From positions 1 through 64,000 of the forward strand of contig CALWPL010000004.1 of NCBI GenBank assembly GCA_944383405.1: a stretch of DNA of 64,000 nucleotides, written 5' to 3'. The notes below the pieces were generated by a model. The model did no database searches. It saw only the letters and a list, made by a program, of their open reading frames with translations, and had not been told where the DNA came from. A program made the translations under genes and the position numbers. This DNA is from an uncultured Clostridia bacterium. GTDB lineage: Bacteria; Bacillota; Clostridia; Christensenellales; UBA1242. Numbering within the stretch: position 1 is the stretch's first letter; the number at the start of each line of letters is the position of its first letter. Positions 52,213-61,619 of this stretch are shown here, one piece after another.

Positions 52213-52890
52213 TTAATATAATTCAAGTAAAAATGAATAATTTTTCAATTCTGCCCTGCTCTCTTTCCATGACGGACATAATTTTTCTAATTCTCTATAA
52301 AACTTAGGAGAGTGATTTAATTCTTTCAGATGAGTTAATTCATGGAATATTACAAAATCTATAAGCTTTGGTTTAACCATGGAAAGTCTCCAATTTAACT
52401 TTATAACTCCAAATCTATCACAACTACCCCATTTAGCCCTATAACTTCCTATAATAATTTTGCTTACATCAAATTTATAATTTTGAATAATATCTTTAAA
52501 TCTTTTGACCACAACTCGTTCCGCAATTTCTTTCACAATTTTTTTTATATAAAACGAAACTTTCCCTGCGTCATAGTGTTTTTTTGGTATTAAAAAGTAC
52601 TCGTCAGTAAAACATGGTTTATTAACTTTTGTTGTAGGAACAATAATATATTCATTCCCAAATAAAAGAATATGCTCCATATTTATAATCTTAGAAAATC
52701 TACTTGTAAGCATTTTCGCTTTACTTACTTTTCTTTCAAGTAAATTTCTCTTTGATTCTAAAATTTCTTCTATTTTTTTAAGAGAAAGTCCAAATGGACA
52801 GTAAACAGTAATGTTCCCTTCCCTATCAATAGTTATCTTTACTGTTTTTCTTTTTTCTCTAATAATGCTTGTTTGCTCTAACATCTTCAT
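52213..52890 (-). CDS. YgjP-like zinc metallopeptidase
   Basis: 225 residues. The zinc motif HELTH (183-187) with a third ligand at His193 (LNHSPKFY), and the preceding GSYRAKWGSC block, define the YgjP/DUF45 family. It has no signal peptide or membrane segment, so it is cytoplasmic. The substrate is unknown. It is a single gene on the minus strand, with SD AAAGGAATG close to the start. Confidence 0.9.
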   Translation of the reverse strand: MKMLEQTSIIREKRKTVKITIDREGNITVYCPFGLSLKKIEEILESKRNLLERKVSKAKMLTSRFSKIINMEHILLFGNEYIIVPTTKVNKPCFTDEYFLIPKKHYDAGKVSFYIKKIVKEIAERVVVKRFKDIIQNYKFDVSKIIIGSYRAKWGSCDRFGVIKLNWRLSMVKPKLIDFVIFHELTHLKELNHSPKFYRELEKLCPSWKESRAELKNYSFLLELY

Positions 52891-53164
52891 TCCTTTTTGA
52901 GTTTATTTTAACACAAAATAAAACTATTAAAAAGCATTTAAAAGTCTTTTTTTGTTGACTAAAAAACAACTATTTTGTAATATATAATTATTGGATATAA
53001 AATTAAAGGCAAAACTATTATCGTAATTTCAAACTTAAAATTTTAAATTTAAATTTATTACTTATCATGTTAAAATTATAACTTATAATGAATTGTTTTA
53101 TACAAAAATTTTAAACTCAATTCTTTGGCTTATAACAAAGAAATTAATAAAAGGGTGAAGAAAA

Positions 53165-54817
53165 ATGTCAGAAAACACAGAAAATAAAGCTTCAAGAGGA
53201 AGTATTTCACAAATTATAATCACTGCTCTTAGTTCTGGAAGTAAATATGGCTATGAAATTTGCAAAGAAATTGAGAGACTGTCCAATGGAGTTTTAATTC
53301 TAAAACAACCTAGTTTATATAGTAGTTTAAGAAGAATGGAAGAACAAGAATTAATTAAGTCCTATTGGCAAGATAGTGAAATTGGCGGGAAAAGACATTA
53401 CTATTCCCTAACTGAAAAAGGACAAGTAATTTTTAATGAGAATAAAGACAAATGGGAAATGAAAGATTTAATCAATAATTTACCTTTAAACGAATTTGAT
53501 TTTGAAACAAATGAAAAAACTTTATATGATAGTAATTCTACTCAGGTTGTTAATCAAGAAAATTTATTTAATTTAGTAAAAAAGAACAATGATGTTGAAC
53601 TAATAAATGAAAATGAAAAAATAAATGAAGAAAATAATTCTTTTGTTCAATTTGATTTATTTGACCAAAATATTAATTTCATAAAAGAAGATTCAAAAAC
53701 ATCAAATATGGTTGAAACATATTCAAACAAATATGAAAATCTTGACAATCACCAACAAGAAATTGAACCTGATAAAGGAACAATCTTAGATGAGACCCAA
53801 AAAATTGAACCTATAACAAGAAGTTCTATTTTTGGGAAACAAGATAATATTATTTCCATTGTTGAAAATAATAAAACACAAAATGAAAATATTATATCAA
53901 ATGATGAGCCAATAAATAAAAATACAACAAATGAAAAAGAGTTAGAACTTAATAATGTTCCATCTGAAGAAGAAAATATCAATAATGATAATATTAATAA
54001 CAAAACAAGTTCTGAAAATGACGACTATACTGTCAAATATGATTCTTCTAAAATAGTTTGGGAAAATCCTGCTATTCAAGAAGATGAAGTGAAATTCTCT
54101 ACAAACGATTATAAGTCTGTTATTGGGAAATTATATAATAATTCTAAACTCCCTGACCCATATGAAGAAAATAAATTTTATACTTTTAAAGAAATATTCC
54201 CTTCTGCCAATATTAAAAAACAAAAAGCAAAAGAGAAATCACAAAGTGAAATAGATTCTTTTGTGGAGCAAAATTATATTAACAATAATACTGAAAGTAT
54301 GGAAAAATTGAATAAACAGTTCACTTCACAAGGCATAAAAATTAGAATTCATGATAATACAAAAAATAAAAATAATTTAAGACTATACTCGGATGTAAAT
54401 AAATTAAACATGGTTACATCTTGGTTTGTATCAGCAATTATGTTATTAGAAATTATTTTTTGTTATATAATTTTAAAAAATTCAGATTATATTGTTAAAG
54501 GTCAAACGCTTGTATATTTCTTGGGAGGCTCACTTGCACTTAGTTTATCAATAGTTGCAACACTTGAAAATTTATTTGACAGATTTAAGCTAGTAATTTT
54601 AAAAAATGATTTTAAAAAAGACTTTACGAAAAGATTTTTAATTTTTGTTTTTTTATCTATTACAGTTTTTGCTGTTTGCTTGTTGTGTGGAATGCAAAGT
54701 TTAGCCCAGGTAGAGTTTTTTAGTTATTGGTTAGTCCCTATTCTTATTTTATCAAATATTATCACATATGCTTTAATCTATAATGCCCTACTAAAAACTA
54801 AAAATTTTAATAATTAA
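53165..54817 (+). CDS. Membrane-anchored PadR-family regulator
   Basis: 550 residues. The N-terminal ~95 residues are a PadR winged helix (ISQIIITALSSGSKYGYEIC, then PSLYSSLRRMEEQELIKSYW and KRHYYSLTEKG). A long Asn/Glu-rich disordered region (about 100-405) follows, then four membrane helices (about 416-437, 447-466, 492-510, 521-540). The DNA-binding end would face the cytoplasm. Ordinary PadR proteins are 100-200 residues, soluble. An ABC exporter operon follows after 55 bases and is the likely target. The SD is AAGGGTG. Confidence 0.85.
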   Translation: MSENTENKASRGSISQIIITALSSGSKYGYEICKEIERLSNGVLILKQPSLYSSLRRMEEQELIKSYWQDSEIGGKRHYYSLTEKGQVIFNENKDKWEMKDLINNLPLNEFDFETNEKTLYDSNSTQVVNQENLFNLVKKNNDVELINENEKINEENNSFVQFDLFDQNINFIKEDSKTSNMVETYSNKYENLDNHQQEIEPDKGTILDETQKIEPITRSSIFGKQDNIISIVENNKTQNENIISNDEPINKNTTNEKELELNNVPSEEENINNDNINNKTSSENDDYTVKYDSSKIVWENPAIQEDEVKFSTNDYKSVIGKLYNNSKLPDPYEENKFYTFKEIFPSANIKKQKAKEKSQSEIDSFVEQNYINNNTESMEKLNKQFTSQGIKIRIHDNTKNKNNLRLYSDVNKLNMVTSWFVSAIMLLEIIFCYIILKNSDYIVKGQTLVYFLGGSLALSLSIVATLENLFDRFKLVILKNDFKKDFTKRFLIFVFLSITVFAVCLLCGMQSLAQVEFFSYWLVPILILSNIITYALIYNALLKTKNFNN

Positions 54818-54872
54818 TATTGTATTTTAATCTATTTTTAAAGTATAATAAAACATAATTGGAGTTGTAATT

Positions 54873-55820
54873 TTGAATAAAGTAGTTTTAAAAGTTGAAA
54901 ATTTAACAAAGAAATTTAACGAAAGAATTGCAGTCAACAGCCTCACCCTTCAAATTTATGAGGGTGAGATTTTTGGATTTCTTGGACCAAATGGCGCTGG
55001 CAAGACAACCGCCATTAGAATGATTACAGGCTTAGCCAAGATGGATAATGGAGATGTATATATTTGTGGAAAATCGATTAAAAAAGACTTTGAAAAGGCT
55101 ATTATAAATGTAGGCGGAATTATTGAGAACCCAGAAATGTATAAAAACTTATCTGGTTTAGAAAATTTAAAATACTATGCTAGTTTATATGATAATATAC
55201 CAAAGGAAAGAATAAAAAATATTGTTGAGTTAGTTGGACTTTCTGGAAGAATTAAAGATAAGGTTAAAACATATTCTCTTGGAATGAAACAACGCCTTGG
55301 AATCGCACAGGCTCTTTTACATTACCCTAAATTATTGATATTAGACGAACCAACTAATGGACTAGATCCTGAAGGTATAATTGATTTAAGAAGATTTCTA
55401 AAAAAGGTTGCTCAAAAAAATAAAATGGCAATACTTATTTCTAGTCATAATTTATCCGAAATGGAATTAATGTGTGATAGTATAGGTATAATTAATCACG
55501 GAAAACTTGAAAGTATAAAAACTATTGATAACCTTAAAAATTACAACACAAATGGACGGATTATGCTTAAAGTAAACTTCCCTAATTATGCAGGTAAACT
55601 TATATCTCAAAAATTTAATCCTGAAAAAATGTCAATTGTAAAAAATGTTTTAACTGTAAGTTTAGAGAAAAATAAAATTCCTGATATTACAGTTCTACTT
55701 GTATCAAATGGTATTTCGATATATTCAATATCCAGCCAAAATCAAACACTAGAAGATGTATTCCTTGAAACTGTAAATAAACGGGCGCTTCCTGCCCCAA
55801 AAGGAGTAAATAATGTTTAA
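54873..55820 (+). CDS. ABC exporter ATP-binding protein
   Basis: 315 residues, start codon TTG with GGAG upstream. Walker A is GPNGAGKTT, the signature YSLGMKQRLG, Walker B LLILDEPTNGLDPEG, and the switch His is in ISSHNLS. The C-terminal ~90-residue extension is typical of the BcrA/NatA-type exporter subfamily (antimicrobial peptide, lipid or Na+ export). It overlaps the permease gene by 8 bases. The PadR-like regulator lies directly upstream. Confidence 0.94.
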   Translation: MNKVVLKVENLTKKFNERIAVNSLTLQIYEGEIFGFLGPNGAGKTTAIRMITGLAKMDNGDVYICGKSIKKDFEKAIINVGGIIENPEMYKNLSGLENLKYYASLYDNIPKERIKNIVELVGLSGRIKDKVKTYSLGMKQRLGIAQALLHYPKLLILDEPTNGLDPEGIIDLRRFLKKVAQKNKMAILISSHNLSEMELMCDSIGIINHGKLESIKTIDNLKNYNTNGRIMLKVNFPNYAGKLISQKFNPEKMSIVKNVLTVSLEKNKIPDITVLLVSNGISIYSISSQNQTLEDVFLETVNKRALPAPKGVNNV

Positions 55821-57558
55821 AATTTCAAAATTATTTAGGGGTGAAATAAAAAAAATTTTTTTAGGACCTGGTATGTTTATCATGGCGGGATTATTTATAT
55901 TAGTTCTTGCTTTAATCCCTACTATATTTAATCCAAGTGAAAAAAGTTCTTCCCTTTCCCAAATTGAACTAACTACAAATAGTGTTACAAGTACTTATTC
56001 ATCTTTTTTAGATTATAAAAACATTTATGAAAATGAACTAGAAACAACTCATAGCGATATAGCAACTCTTATTAATTATAATGGAAATTTTTCTCAAAAC
56101 CTTATTGACCTTGGAAATGAGTTATATAATATAAGAATTTCATTTGCGGAAGCAACTAATCGAGAAGTAATTAATGGGACAAATGGATGTTTCTCACTAC
56201 ATAAAAGTCTTATTGATAAAGTTAGTGAAATTGAAAATTTATATTCAGCCTATATGAACAATTATTTTATTCCATTAATACTAGTCGATGATGACTTAGA
56301 TTTTAAAATTACAACAGAATTGACTCTCTTATCAAGATTACTCGATGGAAGCAGTAGCGATAAAACAATTAATTATTATAGAGAACTCAATTTAACTCTT
56401 GATGAATATGGTAGTGTAAGTACAATAAGAGAATTGTTATCTCAGACAATTACATTAAACTATTCAAATAGTAGTCTCAACGAACAAATAAATAATTTAT
56501 ATAATTCTAAAAATGAATATCTTGAAAATATTTTAAGTAATATCACTTCACTAGTAAATTTGGCAGGAACAAGCGAAGAAGTTAATGCTAGTAAAATTAA
56601 TAGAAATCAAATTGAAAATGATTCATATCATTATTTGTCTACATTAATAAACCTTAATACAGCATTAAAAAACTCTACCCTACTTGAAATCGCAGAAAAT
56701 TATTCTGATGATTATTTGTCAAAATATATAGGTTTTGAAAACTTTAATTCATATATGTATCAAGAGCAACTTATAAGAACCAATTATTATCTCGAAAACA
56801 ACTTACTAGATAAAGAAATATCTAATACGCTTGCATTTAATATAAGCTCATCAGAAAGCACTAATGCTTTTGATTATATGTATTTTTCATTAGAAGTTGT
56901 TAGTGTTTTAATAGTCGCATTTACGGTTATAATTGGGGCTGGGATGATAGCAAAAGAGCATAGCGATGGCACAATAAAACTACTTGCAATTAGACCTTAT
57001 AAACGAAGTAAAATTATTTTTGCTAAAATACTTGCTACAATTTTTATTGGTTTTATTTTTGTATTAATTGCAACAATTATTTCTACAATTGCAGGATGTA
57101 TTATTTATGGCATTTCATTCCCTTCTGTATTAATTATTTTTAATGCAACTCATGCTCTTACTCTTCCAATTTGGGCTGTATTTTTAATATATCTGTTAAG
57201 TACTATGATAAAAATCACAATATATGCCCTGCTCGCCATTACAATTTCAACAATATTTAAATCCTATATTGCTGCCGTATGCGTTTCTGCTGGATTATAT
57301 ATAGTTAATATAATAATTACTTTTATTTCAAATGGTGCTTCTTGGTTAAAATATAATGTATTCTCTAATCTTGATTTATTTAAATATTTTGGTGGAAGTT
57401 TCTTAGCAAATAGTTCTTCAAATAGTATAACAAACTTATTTTTCTCACCAGTATTTGCAGACACATCAATTTGGGTGTCAATTATAGTTATTTTCTCTGT
57501 TGGAATTCTTCTTAATATAATTACATTTACTGTATTTAATAAAAGAGATATTACATAA
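55813..57558 (+). CDS. ABC-2-type permease with a large extracytoplasmic domain
   Basis: 581 residues. One membrane helix (about 17-36), then a ~315-residue outward-facing helical domain, then about five or six membrane helices from residue ~358. IAKEHSDGTIKLLAIRPYKR is the ABC-2 coupling segment. The large external loop resembles exporters that sense or handle cell-wall-active compounds. It is partnered with the ATPase by an 8-base overlap. The substrate is unknown. Confidence 0.92.
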   Translation: MFKISKLFRGEIKKIFLGPGMFIMAGLFILVLALIPTIFNPSEKSSSLSQIELTTNSVTSTYSSFLDYKNIYENELETTHSDIATLINYNGNFSQNLIDLGNELYNIRISFAEATNREVINGTNGCFSLHKSLIDKVSEIENLYSAYMNNYFIPLILVDDDLDFKITTELTLLSRLLDGSSSDKTINYYRELNLTLDEYGSVSTIRELLSQTITLNYSNSSLNEQINNLYNSKNEYLENILSNITSLVNLAGTSEEVNASKINRNQIENDSYHYLSTLINLNTALKNSTLLEIAENYSDDYLSKYIGFENFNSYMYQEQLIRTNYYLENNLLDKEISNTLAFNISSSESTNAFDYMYFSLEVVSVLIVAFTVIIGAGMIAKEHSDGTIKLLAIRPYKRSKIIFAKILATIFIGFIFVLIATIISTIAGCIIYGISFPSVLIIFNATHALTLPIWAVFLIYLLSTMIKITIYALLAITISTIFKSYIAAVCVSAGLYIVNIIITFISNGASWLKYNVFSNLDLFKYFGGSFLANSSSNSITNLFFSPVFADTSIWVSIIVIFSVGILLNIITFTVFNKRDIT

Positions 57559-57600
57559 AACTTGATTAGTTTGAATTATATTTTTTTAATTATGGAACAT

Positions 57601-57636
57601 AAAAAGGATACACAATCTATTTTGTATCCTTTTTAT
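57601..57636. terminator. Bidirectional terminator between the ABC operon and rnhA
   Basis: AAAAAGGATACA pairs with TGTATCCTTTTT. The hairpin overlaps the last codons of rnhA on the minus strand. Confidence 0.85.
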
Positions 57637-58078
57637 TATTTTTTAAGATTTTTTGAATCTCCATTCGTGCGACTTCATCGCATCTATTGTTTTTCTCATT
57701 ATCAGAATGTCCTTTCACTTTGTGAAAAATAACTTTATGTATACTTAATAATTGCAATAATTCTTGCCATAAATCTTTATTTTGAACCTCTTTTTTCGAA
57801 GCAGTTCGCCAATTATTAAACTGCCAAGTAATTAACCATTTCTCATTGATGGCATTACATACATAAGCAGAATCACTATATAAATCAACTTTACATTCTT
57901 CTTTTAAAGCTTTAAGTGCAACTATAACCGCTATAAGTTCCATTCTATTATTAGTTGTGTTTTCTTCCCCACCTGAAATAATCTTTTCTTTATTAGCATA
58001 ACTTAAAATAGCACAATAACCTCCAGGTCCTGGATTATATGAACAAGCACCATCTGTGTATATCTCTACTTCTTTCAT
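57617..58078 (-). CDS. rnhA: Ribonuclease HI
   Basis: 153 residues from the ATG at 58078. A TTG-started extension to 58114 would cover the promoter. The active-site carboxylates are in YTDGACSYNPGPGG, NRMELIAV, YSDSAYV and RCDEVAR. It degrades RNA in RNA-DNA hybrids. There is no SD: TATAAT ends 7 nt before the ATG, so the transcript is probably leaderless. Confidence 0.95.
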   Translation of the reverse strand: MKEVEIYTDGACSYNPGPGGYCAILSYANKEKIISGGEENTTNNRMELIAVIVALKALKEECKVDLYSDSAYVCNAINEKWLITWQFNNWRTASKKEVQNKDLWQELLQLLSIHKVIFHKVKGHSDNEKNNRCDEVARMEIQKILKNNKKDTK

Positions 58079-58085
58079 GTTATAT

Positions 58086-58114
58086 ATTATAATGCAAAAA
58101 TAAAATTTAATCAA
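58086..58114 (-). promoter_or_regulatory. rnhA promoter (leaderless)
   Basis: On the minus strand TTGATT (58109-58114), 17-nt spacer, TATAAT (58086-58091). The ATG begins 8 nt after the last base of the -10 box, at the expected +1. Confidence 0.8.
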
Positions 58115-58353
58115 ATTATTAAATTAATTTAATTAAATAATAGTTTAATTAAAATTTTTAGTTAAATTTTTAAAGTATAAAATTTTAATAACTAACTTTA
58201 AAAATAATAAAAAAAACTTTGTTGTTTTTAAAGAATAAATTTAATTCAAATTTATTTTGTGAAATTTAAAAATTTTATAACATTCAAACTTTATGCTTAC
58301 ATTTACATAAATAATAAATCATATTTAATTATATATAAACAATATGATTTTTA

Positions 58354-58382
58354 TTGACAAAAATTAAAAAATCACTTAAAAT
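58354..58382 (+). promoter_or_regulatory. Promoter of tRNA-Trp
   Basis: TTGACA (58354-58359), 17-nt spacer, TAAAAT (58377-58382), 14 bp before the tRNA. Confidence 0.85.
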
Positions 58383-58396
58383 AATTAAGTTAGTAT

Positions 58397-58470
58397 AGGG
58401 GAATAGTTCAATGGTAGAGCTATGGTCTCCAAAACCATCGATGGGGGTTCGAATCCCTCTTCCCCTGCCA
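58397..58470 (+). tRNA. tRNA-Trp (CCA)
   Basis: The acceptor AGGGGAA pairs with TTCCCCT. The anticodon loop CTCCAAA gives CCA. The T loop GGTTCGAATC and a 3' CCA are encoded. Confidence 0.96.
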
Positions 58471-58530
58471 AATAAAAAACAAAACTTCATTATATTTTTA
58501 TAATGCTTTTAAAATTAACATTTAATAATT

Positions 58531-58556
58531 AACCCCACATAAAATACGGGGTTTTT
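58531..58556 (+). terminator. Terminator of tRNA-Trp
   Basis: AACCCC pairs with GGGGTT across an 11-base loop, followed by T residues. Confidence 0.75.
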
Positions 58557-58569
58557 GTAATTTATAAAG

Positions 58570-58606
58570 AAAAAAGATAAACTTTTAAGTTGTTTATCTT
58601 TTTTTT
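58570..58606 (-). terminator. Terminator of rny
   Basis: AAAAAGATAAAC pairs with GTTTATCTTTTT. Both strands end in T runs. It lies just beyond the rny stop on the minus strand. Confidence 0.8.
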
Positions 58607-58614
58607 ATGCTCTA

Positions 58615-60168
58615 TTACTTTGCTACATCACTTGCCCTAGTTTCTCTTATAACATTAACTTTAATTTGTCCTGGATATTGTAATTCACTTTCGATTTTTC
58701 TAGCAATATCTTTTGCCAAGAAAACCATTGTTTCATCGTTAATTTCTTCTGGCTTAACCATAATTCTTATTTCCCTGCCTGCTTGAATTGCGTAAGATTT
58801 TTCAACCCCTTTAAAACTATTTGCAATTCTTTCCAAATTTTCAAGTCTTTTAATATACGCATCAAGAAGTTCTCTTCTTGCACCAGGTCTGCTGCTTGAA
58901 ATCGCATCAGCAGTTTGAACAATAATCGCTTCAAGCGAATTAAAATCAACACCACCATGATGGGCTTCAATACAATGAATAACTTCTGGGGATTCCTTAT
59001 ATTTTTTTGCAAGGTCTACACCAATTGAAACATGTGTGCCTTCCTGTTCGTGGTCGAGCGCTTTTCCAATATCGTGTAACAAACCACCCCTTTTAGCAAT
59101 TTTTGCATTCGCCCCAAGTTCTTCTGCTAATAATCCTGCCAAATGACAAACTTCAAGACTATGTTTTAAAACATTTTGTCCATAACTCGTTCTAAACTTT
59201 AATCTTCCAAGAACTTTTATCAATTCTGGATGTAAACCTATTACACCTGCTTCATATACTGCATTTTCGCCCGCTTCCTTTACTGTTGCATCTACATCCT
59301 TTTGTGCTTTTTCAACTATCTCTTCAATTCTTGCTGGATGGATTCTCCCATCTAAAATAAGTTTTTCCAAAGCAACTCTTGCAATCTCTCTCCTATATGG
59401 GTCAAAACCTGATAGTACAACTGCTTCAGGAGTATCATCAATTATTAGGTCAACTCCAGTCGCATTTTCAATTGCACGAATATTTCTTCCTTCCCTACCT
59501 ATAATTCTGCCTTTTAACTCTTCAGAAGGTAAAGGCACAACAGTTACTGTAATTTCAGAAGTTATATTTGTAGCACACCTTTGTACTGCAAGTGTAACAA
59601 TCTCTCTTGCTTTTTTTTCTGCATTTTCAACTGCATTTTCTTCCATAAGCCTAACAGTAGTTGCACAATCATGTTTTGCTTGCTCAACAAACATATCAAC
59701 AAGTTGTTTTTTCGCCTCTTCCTTGGTAAGTCCTGACACCTTTTCAAGAGCTATTGTAATTTTTTCATTAGCCTTTACAAGTTCCTTCTTTGTTTCTTCA
59801 ATCTCTAATTCTTTTTCTTTAACCTGATTAAATGTAGTATCAAGTGTCTCTGCTCTTTTATCAAGAGCTTCTTCTTTTCTTGTTAGCGATTCTTCTTTAA
59901 GAAGCAATCTATTTTCTGATTTAGAAATTTCATTGTATCTTTCAGCAATCTCAGCATCGCATTTTTCTTTAAGATTATGAATTTCTTCTTTTGCTTCTAA
60001 AATCGCCTCTTTTTTTGCTGTTTTAGCCTCAGCATAGGCGTTTTCTAAAATTTTAGCTGCATTGTTTCTTGACTGAGAAGATTTTTTAACTACTAAAAAA
60101 TAAGTAACACCTGTTCCAACTCCAATACATAGAACGCAAGCAACTAAAAACCATACAATAGGTATCAT
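58615..60168 (-). CDS. rny: Ribonuclease Y
   Basis: 517 residues. An N-terminal membrane anchor (about 1-27), a long coiled coil (about 30-190), a KH domain ([20 protein letters not shown], 20 residues) and an HD domain with [12 protein letters not shown]. It is the membrane-bound endonuclease that starts mRNA turnover in Firmicutes. It is full length and a single gene on the minus strand. Confidence 0.97.
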   Translation of the reverse strand: MIPIVWFLVACVLCIGVGTGVTYFLVVKKSSQSRNNAAKILENAYAEAKTAKKEAILEAKEEIHNLKEKCDAEIAERYNEISKSENRLLLKEESLTRKEEALDKRAETLDTTFNQVKEKELEIEETKKELVKANEKITIALEKVSGLTKEEAKKQLVDMFVEQAKHDCATTVRLMEENAVENAEKKAREIVTLAVQRCATNITSEITVTVVPLPSEELKGRIIGREGRNIRAIENATGVDLIIDDTPEAVVLSGFDPYRREIARVALEKLILDGRIHPARIEEIVEKAQKDVDATVKEAGENAVYEAGVIGLHPELIKVLGRLKFRTSYGQNVLKHSLEVCHLAGLLAEELGANAKIAKRGGLLHDIGKALDHEQEGTHVSIGVDLAKKYKESPEVIHCIEAHHGGVDFNSLEAIIVQTADAISSSRPGARRELLDAYIKRLENLERIANSFKGVEKSYAIQAGREIRIMVKPEEINDETMVFLAKDIARKIESELQYPGQIKVNVIRETRASDVAK

Positions 60169-60431
60169 TTAGTTACTCTTCCTTTTTTTAGATTTATCAA
60201 AATTCAATAAGAAATTATCATATTAATATTTTTGACTATAATTAGTTTAACAATATAAAAGCCGATTGTCAACCGATTTAGTTTAGAGTAAGTAAAGATA
60301 CTATAAATTTAAAATAATATAAAATTATATAAAATAAAATTTAACTAACTTGAAAATTTTTAAAATAAATTCTTCTTTTAGTATTTATAATAAATCTATT
60401 TCAAGCAAGTTTAGTATTAAAAATCAAAATT

Positions 60432-61607
60432 TTAGATGTTTCTTGTAAATAATTTTATATCAATTATTTCTATATTATTTATTGCTTCTAATATTAAATT
60501 TTCTCTATCAAGTAAAGATTCATTTTTCTCTACTCTTTCAATTTTTGGGTGAGTAACAGGTTTTTTTGGTAAAAACACACTACAACAATCTTCATAAGGT
60601 AAAATTGAGGTGTTATATGTACCAATTTTCTCTGCAATTTTTGAAATATCAATTTTATCAAAAGCAATTAATGGCCTAAAAATAGGTAAATTTTTTGCCA
60701 TTTTATTTGTGCAAGTAATACCTTCAACAGTCTGGCTTGCAACTTGTGCCAAATTTTCTCCCGTGATTATAGCAGAACATTCATTTTGCTTTGCAACCCT
60801 TTCTGCGATATCCATCATAAATCTTCTAACCAAAGTTACCATATACTCATCATCACAATTTTTATGAATTTCTTCTTGAATTTTTGTAAATGGCACTATA
60901 AAAAGCCTTATATTTCCAGTATATTTTTTAATAATATTTGCTAAATCTATTACTTTTTGTTTTGCTTGTTCACTCGTATATGGATAACTATAAAAATGGA
61001 TAGCATCTATCTGTAAACCCCGTTTTGCCATTAAAAAACCTGCCACCGGACTATCAATTCCACCACTTAAAAGTAACATTGCCTTACCAGAAGTCCCAAC
61101 AGGCATACCACCAAGGCAAGTTATCTTATCATGATAAATATATGTCTTATTATTTTGTCTTATTTCAACATAAACAATCTCTTCTGGCGCATGTACATCA
61201 ACACTTTTATCTAAATTATTTTCTAAAATTATATGCCCTATCTCTCTTGCTAGCACAGGGGATTCAATTGGAAAATGTTTATCTGCTCGCTTAACTTCCA
61301 CTTTAAAGGTGGAATTTTTTAAAATAATTTTTTTGCATGTATTATAAATATTATCAATAGAAGTATCTATTTCATAGGCAAGACTTATAGATACAATACC
61401 AAAAATTGTTTTCAAAATATCAATAATTTTATTTTTATCATCTTGACTAAAATTTGTAACTAAAAATCTGCCCGCTATACGCTCTAACTTTAAATCAATA
61501 TTTCTTAATCTATTTTGTATGTTTTTAAATAAAGTATTTTCAAAATAAAAATAGTTTTTACCCTTTAAAAAAATTTCGCCAAATCTAATTAATATCGCTT
61601 CATTCAT
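60432..61607 (-). CDS. thiI: ThiI, tRNA 4-thiouridine synthetase
   Basis: 391 residues. An N-terminal ferredoxin-like/THUMP region (1 to ~165) and a PP-loop ATP pyrophosphatase domain with SGGIDSP (181-187). No C-terminal rhodanese domain is present, as in Bacillus ThiI, which takes sulfur directly from a NifS-type partner. That partner gene lies immediately upstream (13-base gap). It makes 4-thiouridine at position 8 of tRNAs and may supply sulfur for thiamine. Confidence 0.95.
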   Translation of the reverse strand: MNEAILIRFGEIFLKGKNYFYFENTLFKNIQNRLRNIDLKLERIAGRFLVTNFSQDDKNKIIDILKTIFGIVSISLAYEIDTSIDNIYNTCKKIILKNSTFKVEVKRADKHFPIESPVLAREIGHIILENNLDKSVDVHAPEEIVYVEIRQNNKTYIYHDKITCLGGMPVGTSGKAMLLLSGGIDSPVAGFLMAKRGLQIDAIHFYSYPYTSEQAKQKVIDLANIIKKYTGNIRLFIVPFTKIQEEIHKNCDDEYMVTLVRRFMMDIAERVAKQNECSAIITGENLAQVASQTVEGITCTNKMAKNLPIFRPLIAFDKIDISKIAEKIGTYNTSILPYEDCCSVFLPKKPVTHPKIERVEKNESLLDRENLILEAINNIEIIDIKLFTRNI

Positions 61608-61619
61608 ATTTACACCTTT

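Noticed and set aside
60610-61294. Plus-strand open frames opposite thiI
   Set aside because: Shadows of thiI without start signals.
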